Part shown: positions 43,259-52,409 of the stretch, one piece after another | How positions within the stretch are numbered: the first letter of the stretch is position 1 | Layout of the letters: every line of letters starts with the position of its first letter | Assembly (NCBI GenBank): GCA_016703535.1 | Contig: JADJBV010000001.1 | Span: forward strand, 2,594,001 to 2,658,000 | Origin: Deltaproteobacteria bacterium | GTDB lineage: Bacteria > Myxococcota > Kuafuiibacteriia > Kuafuiibacteriales > Kuafuiibacteriaceae | Length of the DNA stretch: 64,000 bases | Direction of reading: 5' to 3' | Position numbers and translations under genes: made by a program | The notes under the pieces: model-generated | The model's database searches: none | What the model was told of the DNA's origin: nothing | The model's input: only the letters and a program-made list of their open reading frames with translations

Positions 43259-43720
43259 GTGCAGATCCGCGTCGACAACCTGAGCCACCCGGCCGTCTTG
43301 GCCCTACTTTCGACCCACCTGACGGCGATGGCCGAGGTCTCACCCCCCGAAAGCCGCCACGCCTTGGACGTGAGTGGCCTCCAAAAGCCCGAGATCACCT
43401 TCTGGACCCTCTGGGACCAGGACCAGCTGTTGGGTTGCGGCGCCTTGAAGGCCCTGGATTCGGGCCACGGTGAGGTGAAGTCGATGCGCACGGCCCCCGG
43501 GCACGAACGCCGGGGGGTGGCCTCGACCATGTTGCGGCACTTGATCCAGGAGGCGCGATCCCGCGGCTATCGAAGGCTCAGCCTGGAGACCGGGGCGATG
43601 GCCTACTTCGAGCCCGCCCGGCAACTCTACCGAAAGTTCGGCTTCGTCGATGGGGCTCCCTTCGGGAGTTACCGCGAAGATCCGAACAGCGTGTTCATGA
43701 CCATGGCCCTGTCGCCCTGA
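43259..43720 (+). CDS. GNAT family N-acetyltransferase
   Basis: 153 residues from GTG 43259. The acetyl-CoA binding motif A is visible: MRTAPGHERRGVASTMLRHL (Q/RxxGxG/A form), followed by AYFEPARQLYRKFGF, the motif B segment with the family Tyr. The sequence KPEITFWTLWDQDQLLGCGAL and the YRKFGFVD ending resemble YsnE/PhnO-like small-molecule acetyltransferases. Substrate unknown. It follows pirin by 36 bp, with a dyad in the gap, and precedes the photolyase-like gene by 80 bp. Confidence 0.88.
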   Translation: MQIRVDNLSHPAVLALLSTHLTAMAEVSPPESRHALDVSGLQKPEITFWTLWDQDQLLGCGALKALDSGHGEVKSMRTAPGHERRGVASTMLRHLIQEARSRGYRRLSLETGAMAYFEPARQLYRKFGFVDGAPFGSYREDPNSVFMTMALSP

Positions 43721-43800
43721 ACCGAAGCGGGTGGGCGATTTGCTGGGCGCGGCTCAAGACGCCCGATGCCTCGGCCACCCACCAGTGTTGAGTTGGGCGA

Positions 43801-45435
43801 GTGGCGAGCCCGTTTTTTCAGGCCTTGAAGGCCGGCGCTCCCGGGCGGCCCCATGATCGGGCCTGGTGGTACCTGGCCTACGACCAGCTGCACTCGCGTT
43901 TTTTGCCGGATCGACCGGGCGCCGAGCTGGGGGTGGTGTTGGTCGAGTGGCCCGGCAAAGCGGCCCGGCGCCCCTACCACCAGCAGAAGTTGGCCCTTTT
44001 GCTCTCCAACCAGCGGCACTTTGCGCTGGAGCTTCAGGCCCGAGGGGTGGCGGTCGACTACCGAGTCACCGAGGTCGGCTACAGCGCCGCCCTGATCGAC
44101 GCCGCCCGGGACCACGGCCCCCTCCGGGGCGTGACGCCGGCCGAACGAGAGCTTCGACAAGATCTGGCGCCCGCCGTGGCGGCGAAGGCGCTGCAGCTGG
44201 GCCCCCACCCGGGCTGGTTGAGCACCGCCGCCGACTTCGAGGGCAACACTCCGGGCCCGCCCTGGCGCCTCGACACCTTCTATCGCCGGGCTCGCCAACG
44301 CACGGGCCTGTTGATGGACGGATCAAAGCCCCTCGGCGGCCGCTACTCCTTCGACACCGAAAACCGCCGGCCCTGGAAGGGCACACCGCCGGCACCGGAG
44401 CTCCCCAACTTCGTCGCCGATCCCATCACCCTAGAGGTCGGCGCGCTGATCAGCCGCCACTTCCCGCACCACCCGGGGACCTTGCACCTCGAGCAACTCC
44501 CCAGCACCCCCCAAGACGCCGAGGTGTTGGTCGAGTGGTTCCTGGAGCAGGCCCTGCCCCACTTCGGGCCCTACGAAGACGCCATCTCTCGCTCGGCCCG
44601 CACCCTCTTCCACTCGCGCCTCTCCGGTTTGCTCAACCTGCACCGGGTCTGGCCTCGGGAGCTGATCGACCGGGTGGTGCAGCAAGACGTGCCGTTGGCC
44701 TCGATGGAGGGCTTCGTCCGGCAGGTGTTGGGTTGGCGAGAGTTCGTGCACCACGTGCACCGCGCGACCGACGGGTTTCGGCGCCTGCCCGAGGGCCCCC
44801 CATCGATCCTGGCCGGGCCCGGCGATGGTGGCTTTGGGACCTGGGCGGGGCGAGCTTGGCCGAAGAGCAGCGGCGATGGGGGCGCTTGCCCTTCTTACCT
44901 GGGCGCGGCGCGCCCCTTGCCCCCGGCCTACTGGGGCCAACCGTCGGGCCTGGCCTGCCTCGACGACGTGGTGCGATCGGTTTGGGATGAGGGCTACAGC
45001 CACCACATCACGCGGCTGATGGTGCTCGCCAACCTGGGCACCTTACTCGACGTCGACCCTCGGGCGCTGACCGACTGGTTTTGGGTCGCCTACCAGGACG
45101 CCTACGACTGGGTGGTGGAGCCCAACGTGTTGGCGATGGGGACCTTCGCCACCGGGGCCCTGATGACGACCAAGCCCTACGTCTCGGGGGCCGCGTACCT
45201 GGCCAAGATGAGCGATCACTGTCATGGCTGTCGCTTCGATCCGAAGAAGGACTGCCCGATCACCCCACTTTATTGGGCGTTTTTGGGGCGCAATCAGCCG
45301 AAGCTGAAGGGCAACCCGCGGCTCCAGGTGGTCTTGGCCGCCGAACGCAACCGCCGGCCCGAACAACGGGCCCAAGATCAGGCGACCTTCGAGCGCACCT
45401 CGGCGGCTCTGACCCGGGGCGAACGCCTCGACTGA
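43801..45435 (+). CDS. Iron-sulfur photolyase/cryptochrome-related protein (FeS-BCP, PhrB type)
   Basis: 544 residues from GTG 43801. The N-terminal segment (AWWYLAYDQLHSRF) and the helical FAD domain match bacterial (6-4) photolyases and proteobacterial cryptochromes. In the C-terminal part LVLANLGTLLDVDPRALTDWF and YDWVVEPNVLAMGTFATG are typical FAD-site and DNA-contact segments. Cys residues expected to bind a [4Fe-4S] cluster are seen in GLACLDDVV and in DHCHGCRFDPKKDCP. The role is light-driven repair of (6-4) photoproducts in DNA or blue-light sensing; repair is favoured by complete motifs. It stands alone after pirin and GNAT genes and converges on the coiled-coil gene. Confidence 0.92.
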   Translation: MASPFFQALKAGAPGRPHDRAWWYLAYDQLHSRFLPDRPGAELGVVLVEWPGKAARRPYHQQKLALLLSNQRHFALELQARGVAVDYRVTEVGYSAALIDAARDHGPLRGVTPAERELRQDLAPAVAAKALQLGPHPGWLSTAADFEGNTPGPPWRLDTFYRRARQRTGLLMDGSKPLGGRYSFDTENRRPWKGTPPAPELPNFVADPITLEVGALISRHFPHHPGTLHLEQLPSTPQDAEVLVEWFLEQALPHFGPYEDAISRSARTLFHSRLSGLLNLHRVWPRELIDRVVQQDVPLASMEGFVRQVLGWREFVHHVHRATDGFRRLPEGPPSILAGPGDGGFGTWAGRAWPKSSGDGGACPSYLGAARPLPPAYWGQPSGLACLDDVVRSVWDEGYSHHITRLMVLANLGTLLDVDPRALTDWFWVAYQDAYDWVVEPNVLAMGTFATGALMTTKPYVSGAAYLAKMSDHCHGCRFDPKKDCPITPLYWAFLGRNQPKLKGNPRLQVVLAAERNRRPEQRAQDQATFERTSAALTRGERLD

Positions 45436-45457
45436 CGCGGCCTTCTGCGCCGAGACC

Positions 45458-45871
45458 TTATTCGCCGGGCTCTACCGCTTGGTTCTCGAGCCGCTCCACC
45501 CGGCCGACCAGGTCTCGCACGGTGTCGCCCATCGGCCCGAGGATCAGGTGATCGATCCGGCGGTCAAGGCCGTCGAAGCGTTCCCCCACCGCCTTGAACC
45601 CGGCGAAGGTGGCGCGCCGGAGTTGATCGAGCTTGTCCTCGAGGGCGTCGCCGCGATCGTCCAGTCGCCGGACGTCGCCCTTCAGGACCCGGACATCGAC
45701 CTTCAGCTCACCGACATCGGCCTTCAGCTCACCCACGTCGGACTTCAGGGTGCCGACGTCGGCCTCGACGTTCCCGAGGCGCTCCGCCAAGCCATCGACC
45801 TTGCGATCGATGCGCCGCAAGTAGTGGAGCGTGAGGTTCTCCAGGTTGTTGGGTTCGCCCTCGTCGCTCAC
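45458..45871 (-). CDS. Short coiled-coil protein, unknown function
   Basis: About 137 residues from GTG 45871; a TTG at 45922 would add 17. The centre is an uninterrupted heptad coiled coil with near-repeats (TLKSDVGELKADVGELKVDV, RVLKGDVRRLDD), encoded by 21-bp DNA repeats at about 45690-45755. N-terminal NNLENLTLHYLRRIDRKVD is also helical. No signal peptide or membrane helix. Similar heptad-rich short proteins occur in many bacteria without known function. It converges on the photolyase-like gene (22-bp gap). Confidence 0.7.
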   Translation of the reverse strand: MSDEGEPNNLENLTLHYLRRIDRKVDGLAERLGNVEADVGTLKSDVGELKADVGELKVDVRVLKGDVRRLDDRGDALEDKLDQLRRATFAGFKAVGERFDGLDRRIDHLILGPMGDTVRDLVGRVERLENQAVEPGE

Positions 45872-45956
45872 CACGCCATAGTGAAGAGCAGCGCCCGGGC
45901 CGGTCAATGGCGAGACGGGCAACGAAATGAAAAGCGCGGGGGGAGGCGGCGCCGAC

Positions 45957-47024
45957 TCAGTTGGGCTTTTGATCTTCGTCTTGCTGAAGCGCGAAGGTGT
46001 AGCTGCCCTTGAGTTGTCCGGAGGTGATGTCTTGTTCGACCTTCACGTAGCCGCCGGCCTCGATGGTGATCTTGTGGTTGGCGTTCGGATCCATGTCGGC
46101 GATCTTGATGTTGCGTTTGCCGCCATACACCACGCCGTCGACCGTGATGGCCGCGGCCACCGGTTGGACCTCGATGCTGACCGTCAGCAGGCCCGGCTTG
46201 CTGATCGGGGTGAGATCGATGTCCTTCTTCAGGGCCTCGGCGCCGTCTTTGATGTCGACGGTGAAGGCCTCGGGTTGGTGGCCGTCGAGGGCCACTTCGA
46301 TGCTGTGGGTGCCTTCCCGGAGGGTCAACTTCACCGGGGTGAGCTCACTCTTGAGATCGCCGTCGACCTTCAGCTGGGCCCGGGGCGGGTTGGTGTGAAC
46401 CTCGACCACACCCTTTCCGCCCGAGCCGGTGGCCGCGAAGATCACGCCGCCCGCGATGATGGCCACGATGCCGACCATCCCGGCGGTCTTCAGGCGATTG
46501 ACGGCGACCTCTTTGGGCGAGGCTCTGGGGATCAGATCGCCGGTGGCGCCGCTGACGCCCACCGCACCCGGATCGGTCGGCAACTTGGGCGGCTGCATCC
46601 AAAGCAGAGTGTTTTCGCCGAACCCAGTGGGCCCCGCGACGGGACCTGGGCCTGGACCCGGCGTGGGCGCGGGGCCGGGGACCCGGATCACCGCGGGCGA
46701 CACCGTCGGAGCGGTGGACATGGGCTCCTGGGGCGCCCTTGAGGCCGGATCCTGAGCCGGTCGGGCTCCGATCTTCTCCAGGGTCGCGTTGCTCTCGAAG
46801 GTCGGGAGGGCCGGCATCGCCCGGGTCGGGGCGTCGCCGATGTCCTCGCCGCTGTCGGGCCCGATGACAATTTGATGTGCGACCGCGCTGCCCTTTTTGG
46901 CTTGCATGCGCTGTCGGGCCTCCCGGAGGGCCTTCAGCTCGTCGTTGCTCAAAGGATCGAGCAGCGTGCGATCATCCGTTTGTGGTGGTTTCTTTCCGCC
47001 ACCTTGGCCCTGGCCAGTGCTCAT
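45957..47024 (-). CDS. PEGA-domain protein with a single membrane helix
   Basis: 355 residues from ATG 47024. The N-terminal cytoplasmic half is charged then Pro-rich (APTPGPGPGPVAGPTG). One membrane helix (MVGIVAIIAGGVIFAATG, residues about 182-200) leads to an exported C-terminal half with PEGA-like beta repeats: VVEVHTNPPRAQLKVDGDL, TPVKLTLREGTHSIEVAL and a second set (VSIEVQPVAAAITVDGVVYG). PEGA domains are common in myxobacterial surface and kinase-associated proteins. This one has no kinase domain. The upstream 105 bp holds two inverted repeats. Confidence 0.85.
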   Translation of the reverse strand: MSTGQGQGGGKKPPQTDDRTLLDPLSNDELKALREARQRMQAKKGSAVAHQIVIGPDSGEDIGDAPTRAMPALPTFESNATLEKIGARPAQDPASRAPQEPMSTAPTVSPAVIRVPGPAPTPGPGPGPVAGPTGFGENTLLWMQPPKLPTDPGAVGVSGATGDLIPRASPKEVAVNRLKTAGMVGIVAIIAGGVIFAATGSGGKGVVEVHTNPPRAQLKVDGDLKSELTPVKLTLREGTHSIEVALDGHQPEAFTVDIKDGAEALKKDIDLTPISKPGLLTVSIEVQPVAAAITVDGVVYGGKRNIKIADMDPNANHKITIEAGGYVKVEQDITSGQLKGSYTFALQQDEDQKPN

Positions 47025-47067
47025 TCGGGACAACTCCGACCTCCGGCTTATCACAACTAGGAGTGGA

Positions 47068-47081
47068 CGGTAAGAATACCG
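47068..47081. promoter_or_regulatory. Inverted repeat CGGTA-AGAA-TACCG upstream of the PEGA gene
   Basis: A perfect 5-bp dyad with a 4-base centre (47068-47072 and 47077-47081), 44 bp upstream of the PEGA gene start on its transcribed side. A candidate operator or short hairpin; too short to be certain. Confidence 0.3.
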
Positions 47082-47095
47082 CCCGCCCCGGCCCC

Positions 47096-47110
47096 AACGT
47101 TCCTAACGTT
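47096..47110. promoter_or_regulatory. Paired AACGTT palindromes (AACGTT-CCT-AACGTT)
   Basis: Two identical self-complementary hexamers at 47096-47101 and 47105-47110, three bases apart, in the gap between the Kelch gene stop (47130) and the PEGA gene start (47024). Because each unit is a palindrome and also a direct repeat, it looks like a dimer-of-dimers binding site upstream of the PEGA gene. Confidence 0.35.
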
Positions 47111-47129
47111 CGGCCGCGGCCGGAGATTC

Positions 47130-48227
47130 TCAAGGGATGAAGACCTCGACCCGATCGACCGCACCAAAAGCTTGGACCGACGCGCCCCCCGGTACGTAGA
47201 TCCGGCCGTCCAGGCTCGCGGCTCCGGTCCCGTGTCGGCCCGGCGCCATCGGAGCTAGGGTAGTCCACAGGTTCAAGCCCGGATCCAGTCGCTCGACCTC
47301 GTCGAACACGCCGCTGGCCACACCGGTGTTGCCTTCACCGCCGAAGACGTACAGCGCCTCACCCAAGACCGCCCCGGCCATGCCCCCCCGGGACGTCGGC
47401 ATCGGTGGGCCCGCCGACCAGAGCCCAGTCGCTGGATCGTAGACGTCGACCTGGGGGGTGTGGCCGTTGATCGCGCCGCCTCGCCCACCAACCGCGTAGA
47501 TCCGTCCTCCGATCCCACCGGCCACCAAGTGGTCGGCGGCCCGAGGCAGAGGCGGCAGCGGGGTCCAGGCCCCGGTCATCGGATCGTAGACGTCGAAGTC
47601 AGGCACCGAAGCCCCGTTGCGGAGCCCACCGATCAGGTAGATGCGATCGTCCAGCACCGCCACCGCGGCGGAGCCCCGGGCCCGGGTCGGCGCGAGCGGC
47701 GCCAGAGGATCCCAGCGATCGGCGCTGGCCTCGTAGACCCAAGCACGAGCGTCATGTTGAAAGGCCGTGGCCAAGAAGCCGAGCACGTAGAGCCGGCCTT
47801 GGGCGACCGCGGCGTTGGCGTGGTGGAGGCGCGCCGGTACGTCGGCGAGCCGGCGCCAGCGATCGTCGCTGGGGCGATAGGCTTCGACCACCGCCCCGAA
47901 GGCCGCGTTTTCGTCGAAGCCCCCCACCACGACGATCTCGTCGCCGAGGGCCACCACCGCCGTCTCCTGGCGGGGGCCCTCGGGCAACGTCGCCCGGACC
48001 TCCCATCGCCCGAGGGAGGGTTCACCGAGATCCGGCGGAGCGGCGTCCACGGGCTCGCCGGCGTCCCCGACGTCGGCGCCGAAGTTCCCGTCCAGGGGTG
48101 CGCCGACATCGACCGGGGCGGCGTCCGAGGTGCCCGCGTCGAGGCTTTCACCTTCGGCCCCACAGGCGACGAACAGGCCCAATCCCAGGAGCCCGATCAG
48201 GGGCGGTCCGACCTTTACACTGAACAT
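47130..48227 (-). CDS. Kelch-repeat lipoprotein
   Basis: 365 residues from ATG 48227: MFSVKVGPPLIGLLGLGLF then VACGAE, lipobox with Cys 22. An Asp/Ala/Pro-rich linker follows. Residues about 95-365 are Kelch blades with the GG plus Tyr/Trp pattern: EIVVVGGFDENAAFG, RLYVLGFLATAFQ, RIYLIGGLRNGASVP, RIYAVGGRGGAI, ALYVFGGEGNTGV, RIYVPGGASVQ, about six blades, a full propeller. Likely a surface binding protein. Its start codon is only 3 bp from the start of the divergent lhr gene, so promoter sequences of each must overlap the other gene's 5' coding region. Confidence 0.9.
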   Translation of the reverse strand: MFSVKVGPPLIGLLGLGLFVACGAEGESLDAGTSDAAPVDVGAPLDGNFGADVGDAGEPVDAAPPDLGEPSLGRWEVRATLPEGPRQETAVVALGDEIVVVGGFDENAAFGAVVEAYRPSDDRWRRLADVPARLHHANAAVAQGRLYVLGFLATAFQHDARAWVYEASADRWDPLAPLAPTRARGSAAVAVLDDRIYLIGGLRNGASVPDFDVYDPMTGAWTPLPPLPRAADHLVAGGIGGRIYAVGGRGGAINGHTPQVDVYDPATGLWSAGPPMPTSRGGMAGAVLGEALYVFGGEGNTGVASGVFDEVERLDPGLNLWTTLAPMAPGRHGTGAASLDGRIYVPGGASVQAFGAVDRVEVFIP

Positions 48228-48230
48228 CTG

Positions 48231-51200
48231 ATGCTGCCAGGCTACCCCGAAGTGGGTGCCCCAGATCAACCCGGCTTTCATCCGTGGGTTGCGGAGTGGT
48301 TCGCCGAGCGCCTCGGGCCCCCCACCCGCCCCCAGGCCGAGGCCTGGCCTGCCATCCAAGCGGGCGAAGACGTGCTGCTGGCCGCGCCGACGGGATCCGG
48401 CAAGACCTTGGCGGCGTTTTTGTCGGCCATCGACCAGCTCTACCGGCGAGCCTTGGTCGCCCCGCTGCCGCCACGGACCTTGGTGGTCTACGTCTCGCCG
48501 CTCAAGGCGCTGGGCAATGACATCGAAAAAAACCTCCGCCGTCCCTTGGCCGAGTTGGCCGACAAGGCCGAGGAAAAAGGCGCCGCACGCCCCAACGTCA
48601 CGGTCGCGGTCCGGACCGGCGACACCGAACCCAAGGTCCGGGCCCAGCTGGCCAAGTCACCGCCCCACATCTTGGTCACCACCCCCGAGTCCCTCTACAT
48701 CCTCTTGACCAGCGAACGGGGCCGAGCCGCCCTCGGGGCCGTCGAGACGGTGATCGTCGACGAGATCCACGCCTTGGTTCGGGACAAGCGGGGCTCTCAC
48801 CTCGCCCTCAGCCTGGAGCGGCTGGACGCGTTGATCGAAGCCAACGGTGGGCGACGCCCTCAACGGATCGCGCTGTCGGCGACCCAACGGCCCCTGGAAA
48901 AGGTGGCGGCCCTGGTCGGCGGCGTTCGGCCCCCGCCCACCATCATCGACGCCGGATTTTTGCGCGAGATGGATCTGACCCTGGAGGTCCCGAGTGAGGC
49001 CCTCGGTTCGGTGGCCAGCCACGAGATGATGGCCGAACTCTACGACCGAGTAGCCAAGGCTGCCCAGGAACACCGGACCACCTTGGTCTTCGTCAACACT
49101 CGGCGATTGGTGGAGCGGGTCGCCCACGGCTTGGCCCAACGGTTGGGCGAAGACCAGGTCGCGGCCCACCACGGCAGCATGGCCAAAGATCGGCGCCTGT
49201 TGGCCGAACAGCGGCTGAAGGCCGGCGAACTCCGCTGCATCGTCGCGACCTCTTCTTTGGAGTTGGGCATCGACATCGGCGAGGTCGATCTGGTGGTGCA
49301 GATCGGCTCACCTCGGAACATCGCGGTCTTGCTCCAGCGGGTGGGCCGTTCGGGACACACCTTGGGCCGGGTGCCGAAGGGGCGAATCTGGGCCCTCACC
49401 CGGGATCAGCTGGTCGAAGGCCTGGCGCTCTTGCGCGCCTTGGAGAAGCGCAACCTCGACGCACTTCAGCTGGTGGAGGAGCCGATCGACGTGTTGGCCC
49501 AGCAGCTGGTGGCGATGGCGGCCGCCGAAGATTGGGACGCCACGGCCCTCTACCAGGTGGTGAAGCGGGCCCACCCGTACCGCAACCTGAGCCGCGAGAC
49601 GTTCGACCAGGTGTTGACCATGCTCAGCGAAGGGCTGGTCTCTTCCCGGGGTCGGCAGGGCGCCCACGTCCACTGGGATCGGGTCCACGGCGTCGTGCGG
49701 GGGCGTCGCCACGCCCGGCTCTTGGCCTTGACCTCAGGCGGGACCATCCCCGAGGCCGCGGTGTACCCGGTGGTGCTCGAGCCCGATGAAAAAGTGATCG
49801 GCACCGTCGATGAAGACTGGGCCATCGAGACCTCGGCCGGAGACGTGTTCCTCCTCGGCAGCAGCGCCTGGCGCATTCGGCGGATCCAGGCCGGTAGGGT
49901 GCGGGTGGAGAGCGCGGCGGGGTTGGCGCCGACGGTGCCCTTTTGGTTGGGCGAAGCGCCGGGCCGCACCATGGAGTTGTCGCGGGAGGTGGCGACCATT
50001 CGGGAAGAGCTCGGGGCGCGGCTGGCCCACGAGGCCCCGGCGGACATCGCCCAGTCCTTGAGCCAGGCCCACGGCATCGGCCTGGGCGCGGCCCAACAGG
50101 TGGTGGACTACTTGGCGGCCTCCCAAAACCTGCTCGGCGCCTTGCCCACCCAGGAGCGGCTGATCGCCGAACGTTTCTTCGACGAGTCGGGGGCCATGCA
50201 CCTGGTCATTCACTCGCCCTACGGCTCGCGGATGAACCGGGCCTTTGGTTTGGCGCTGAGGAAACGCTTCTGCCGCGGCTTCGACTTCGAACTCCAAGCG
50301 GCGGCGACCGACGAGGGCCTGCTGCTCTCGTTTGGGCCGGTCCACAGCTTCCCGCTCCTCGAGGTGTTCTCCTTCTTGTCCCCCAAGACGGTGGCCGAGG
50401 TGCTTACGCAAGCGGTCTTGCAAACGCCCATCTTCGGGATCCGCTGGCGGTGGGTGACCCAACGGGCCTTGGCGGTCGCCCGCTGGAGCGGCGGCAAAAA
50501 GGTCCCGCCGTTTTTGCTGCGGATGAAGACCGACGATCTGTTGGCCGGCGTGTTCCCGATGGCCGCCGCCTGTCAGGACAACATCGAAGGCGACATCGAG
50601 CTGCCGGATCACCCGCTGGTCAACGAGACCATGCGGGACTGCTTGGAAGAGGCCATGGATCTGCCCGGCCTGACCCGGCTCCTCGAGGGCCTGCAGACCG
50701 GGCGGATCCAGGTGATCGCCAAGGACACCCCCGAGCCCTCCCCCTTGGCCCACGAGTTGGTCAACGCCAGCCCCTACGCTTATCTCGACGACGCGCCTCT
50801 GGAAGAGCGGCGCACCCGGGCGGTCCAGACCCGCCGGGGCCTGCCAGCCGATCTGCTCAAGAGTTTGGGCGCCCTGGATCCCGACGCCATCACTGGGGTG
50901 GCCGAAGACGCCCGCTCCACCGCGAGGGACGCCGACGAACTCCACGACGTGTTGTTGTCTCGGGTCTTCTTGCCGGCGGCGGAGGTCGAGGACCCCACCT
51001 GGGGGCCGCTGTTCGCCGAGCTGATCGCGGCGGGCCGGGCGGTCGAGGTGGCGGCCGGGCCGGGAGGATATGCCTCGGTGGAGCGAGTGCCGTGGATCCG
51101 GATCTTGTGGCCCAACGCTGCGCTATCGCCCGAACCGGGGCCCCTGACGTTCGCCGTCGAGGTGTTGGATCCGGAGGTGATCGCCCAAAAGGTGATCGGC

Positions 51201-52406
51201 GCGGCCTTGGAGCACGGCGGCCCCGCCACGGTCTTCCAGTTGGCGGCCCGGTTTGGCTTGGATGAGGCCACGGTCAACGGCGCCTGCTACAGCTTGGAGG
51301 CCAAAGGCGCCGTGTTGCGCGGCCAATATTCGCCGAACGCCGAGGCGGTGGAGTGGGTGGACAAGCGCATCTTGGCGCGCATCCACCGCCGCACCATCGG
51401 GCGCCTGCAAAAGGAGATCGAGCCGGTCACGCCGGCGGTGTTCTATCGTTTCCTGACCCACTGGCAACACTTGGCCCCGAGCACCCAACTCGAGGGCGAG
51501 CGGGCGGTGGAGCGGGCCGTGGCCCAGCTGCAAGGCATCGGCGCCTCGGTCGCGGCATGGGAAGAGGTGGTTTTGCCGGCTCGCGTCCGCGGTTACCAGC
51601 CGAACGAGCTCGATCGGCTGGGCCTGTTGGGCGAGTTGGCCTGGGCCCGGATGGGGGAGGCCGAAGGGGGCGACGGCGCGATCGTGCACCGGGTGACGCC
51701 GGTGACCTTGGCCGAACGGGACGCCCTGCCCTGGTTGTTGTCGGAGGTGCCCACCCCCGACGCCGAGGCCTTGGGGCTGACCAGGGTGGCGAAGGACCTG
51801 CACCAACAGCTGGTCCTCCGGGGCGCTTCTTTTGTCCGCGATCTCTCGGCGCGGACCGGTCATGGCGCGAAGGACGTCGAGGCCGGGCTGCGGGAGTTGA
51901 TCTACGTGGGCCTGGTGACCGGTGACGGTTTCCTCGGCCTGCGCCAGCTGACTCGGGGGGAACCGGCGAGCGGTCGCTTCAGTATATTGCGTCAGGACTT
52001 TTCGCCCCGCCGCGACGTCGGTCGCTACGCCGAACAACTCCTCAAGCGCTACGGCGTGGTCTTCCGGGAGCTGTTGGCCCGGGAGCCCGCCACTCCACCG
52101 TGGCGCGAGCTGTTGACCGAACTTCGGCAAAAAGAGGCCCGAGGTTTGGTGCGAGGTGGCCGGTTCGTCCACGGCTTCGTCGGCGAACAATACGCCTTGC
52201 CTGAGGCCGTCGAGCGCTTGCGGGCCCAACGGAGCCGGGGTGAAGACGAGGTGGTGAAGATCGCCTCGGCGGATCCGCTGAACCTGGTCGGCATCTTGAC
52301 CCCTGGGCCTCGGGTGTCCGCGGGCCAACGCCAGACCATCGTGCTGAGGGGCGGCGTGCCTGAGATGTTAGCTCCGGTGGCCCCCACGCCCGAAGGTGTC
52401 GGCTGA
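48231..52406 (+). CDS. lhr: Lhr-type large DEAD/DEAH-box ATP-dependent helicase
   Basis: 1391 residues from ATG 48231 (GTG 48252 is an alternative). Superfamily 2 motifs are in order: PTRPQAEAWPAIQAGEDVLL (Q-like), AAPTGSGKTLAAFLSAID (motif I), VYVSPLKALGNDI (Ia), VTTPESLYILL, VIVDEIHALVRDKRG (motif II DEIH), RIALSATQRPLE (III), VFVNTRRLVERVAH (IV), VATSSLELGIDIGEVD (V) and LLQRVGRSGH (VI). The C-terminal 600 residues correspond to the Lhr winged-helix/Lhr-CTD region. Lhr translocates on DNA and acts in repair. It is 3 bp ahead of recD2, so the two helicases are almost certainly cotranscribed. Confidence 0.96.
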   Translation: MLPGYPEVGAPDQPGFHPWVAEWFAERLGPPTRPQAEAWPAIQAGEDVLLAAPTGSGKTLAAFLSAIDQLYRRALVAPLPPRTLVVYVSPLKALGNDIEKNLRRPLAELADKAEEKGAARPNVTVAVRTGDTEPKVRAQLAKSPPHILVTTPESLYILLTSERGRAALGAVETVIVDEIHALVRDKRGSHLALSLERLDALIEANGGRRPQRIALSATQRPLEKVAALVGGVRPPPTIIDAGFLREMDLTLEVPSEALGSVASHEMMAELYDRVAKAAQEHRTTLVFVNTRRLVERVAHGLAQRLGEDQVAAHHGSMAKDRRLLAEQRLKAGELRCIVATSSLELGIDIGEVDLVVQIGSPRNIAVLLQRVGRSGHTLGRVPKGRIWALTRDQLVEGLALLRALEKRNLDALQLVEEPIDVLAQQLVAMAAAEDWDATALYQVVKRAHPYRNLSRETFDQVLTMLSEGLVSSRGRQGAHVHWDRVHGVVRGRRHARLLALTSGGTIPEAAVYPVVLEPDEKVIGTVDEDWAIETSAGDVFLLGSSAWRIRRIQAGRVRVESAAGLAPTVPFWLGEAPGRTMELSREVATIREELGARLAHEAPADIAQSLSQAHGIGLGAAQQVVDYLAASQNLLGALPTQERLIAERFFDESGAMHLVIHSPYGSRMNRAFGLALRKRFCRGFDFELQAAATDEGLLLSFGPVHSFPLLEVFSFLSPKTVAEVLTQAVLQTPIFGIRWRWVTQRALAVARWSGGKKVPPFLLRMKTDDLLAGVFPMAAACQDNIEGDIELPDHPLVNETMRDCLEEAMDLPGLTRLLEGLQTGRIQVIAKDTPEPSPLAHELVNASPYAYLDDAPLEERRTRAVQTRRGLPADLLKSLGALDPDAITGVAEDARSTARDADELHDVLLSRVFLPAAEVEDPTWGPLFAELIAAGRAVEVAAGPGGYASVERVPWIRILWPNAALSPEPGPLTFAVEVLDPEVIAQKVIGAALEHGGPATVFQLAARFGLDEATVNGACYSLEAKGAVLRGQYSPNAEAVEWVDKRILARIHRRTIGRLQKEIEPVTPAVFYRFLTHWQHLAPSTQLEGERAVERAVAQLQGIGASVAAWEEVVLPARVRGYQPNELDRLGLLGELAWARMGEAEGGDGAIVHRVTPVTLAERDALPWLLSEVPTPDAEALGLTRVAKDLHQQLVLRGASFVRDLSARTGHGAKDVEAGLRELIYVGLVTGDGFLGLRQLTRGEPASGRFSILRQDFSPRRDVGRYAEQLLKRYGVVFRELLAREPATPPWRELLTELRQKEARGLVRGGRFVHGFVGEQYALPEAVERLRAQRSRGEDEVVKIASADPLNLVGILTPGPRVSAGQRQTIVLRGGVPEMLAPVAPTPEGVG

Positions 52407-52409
52407 ACG

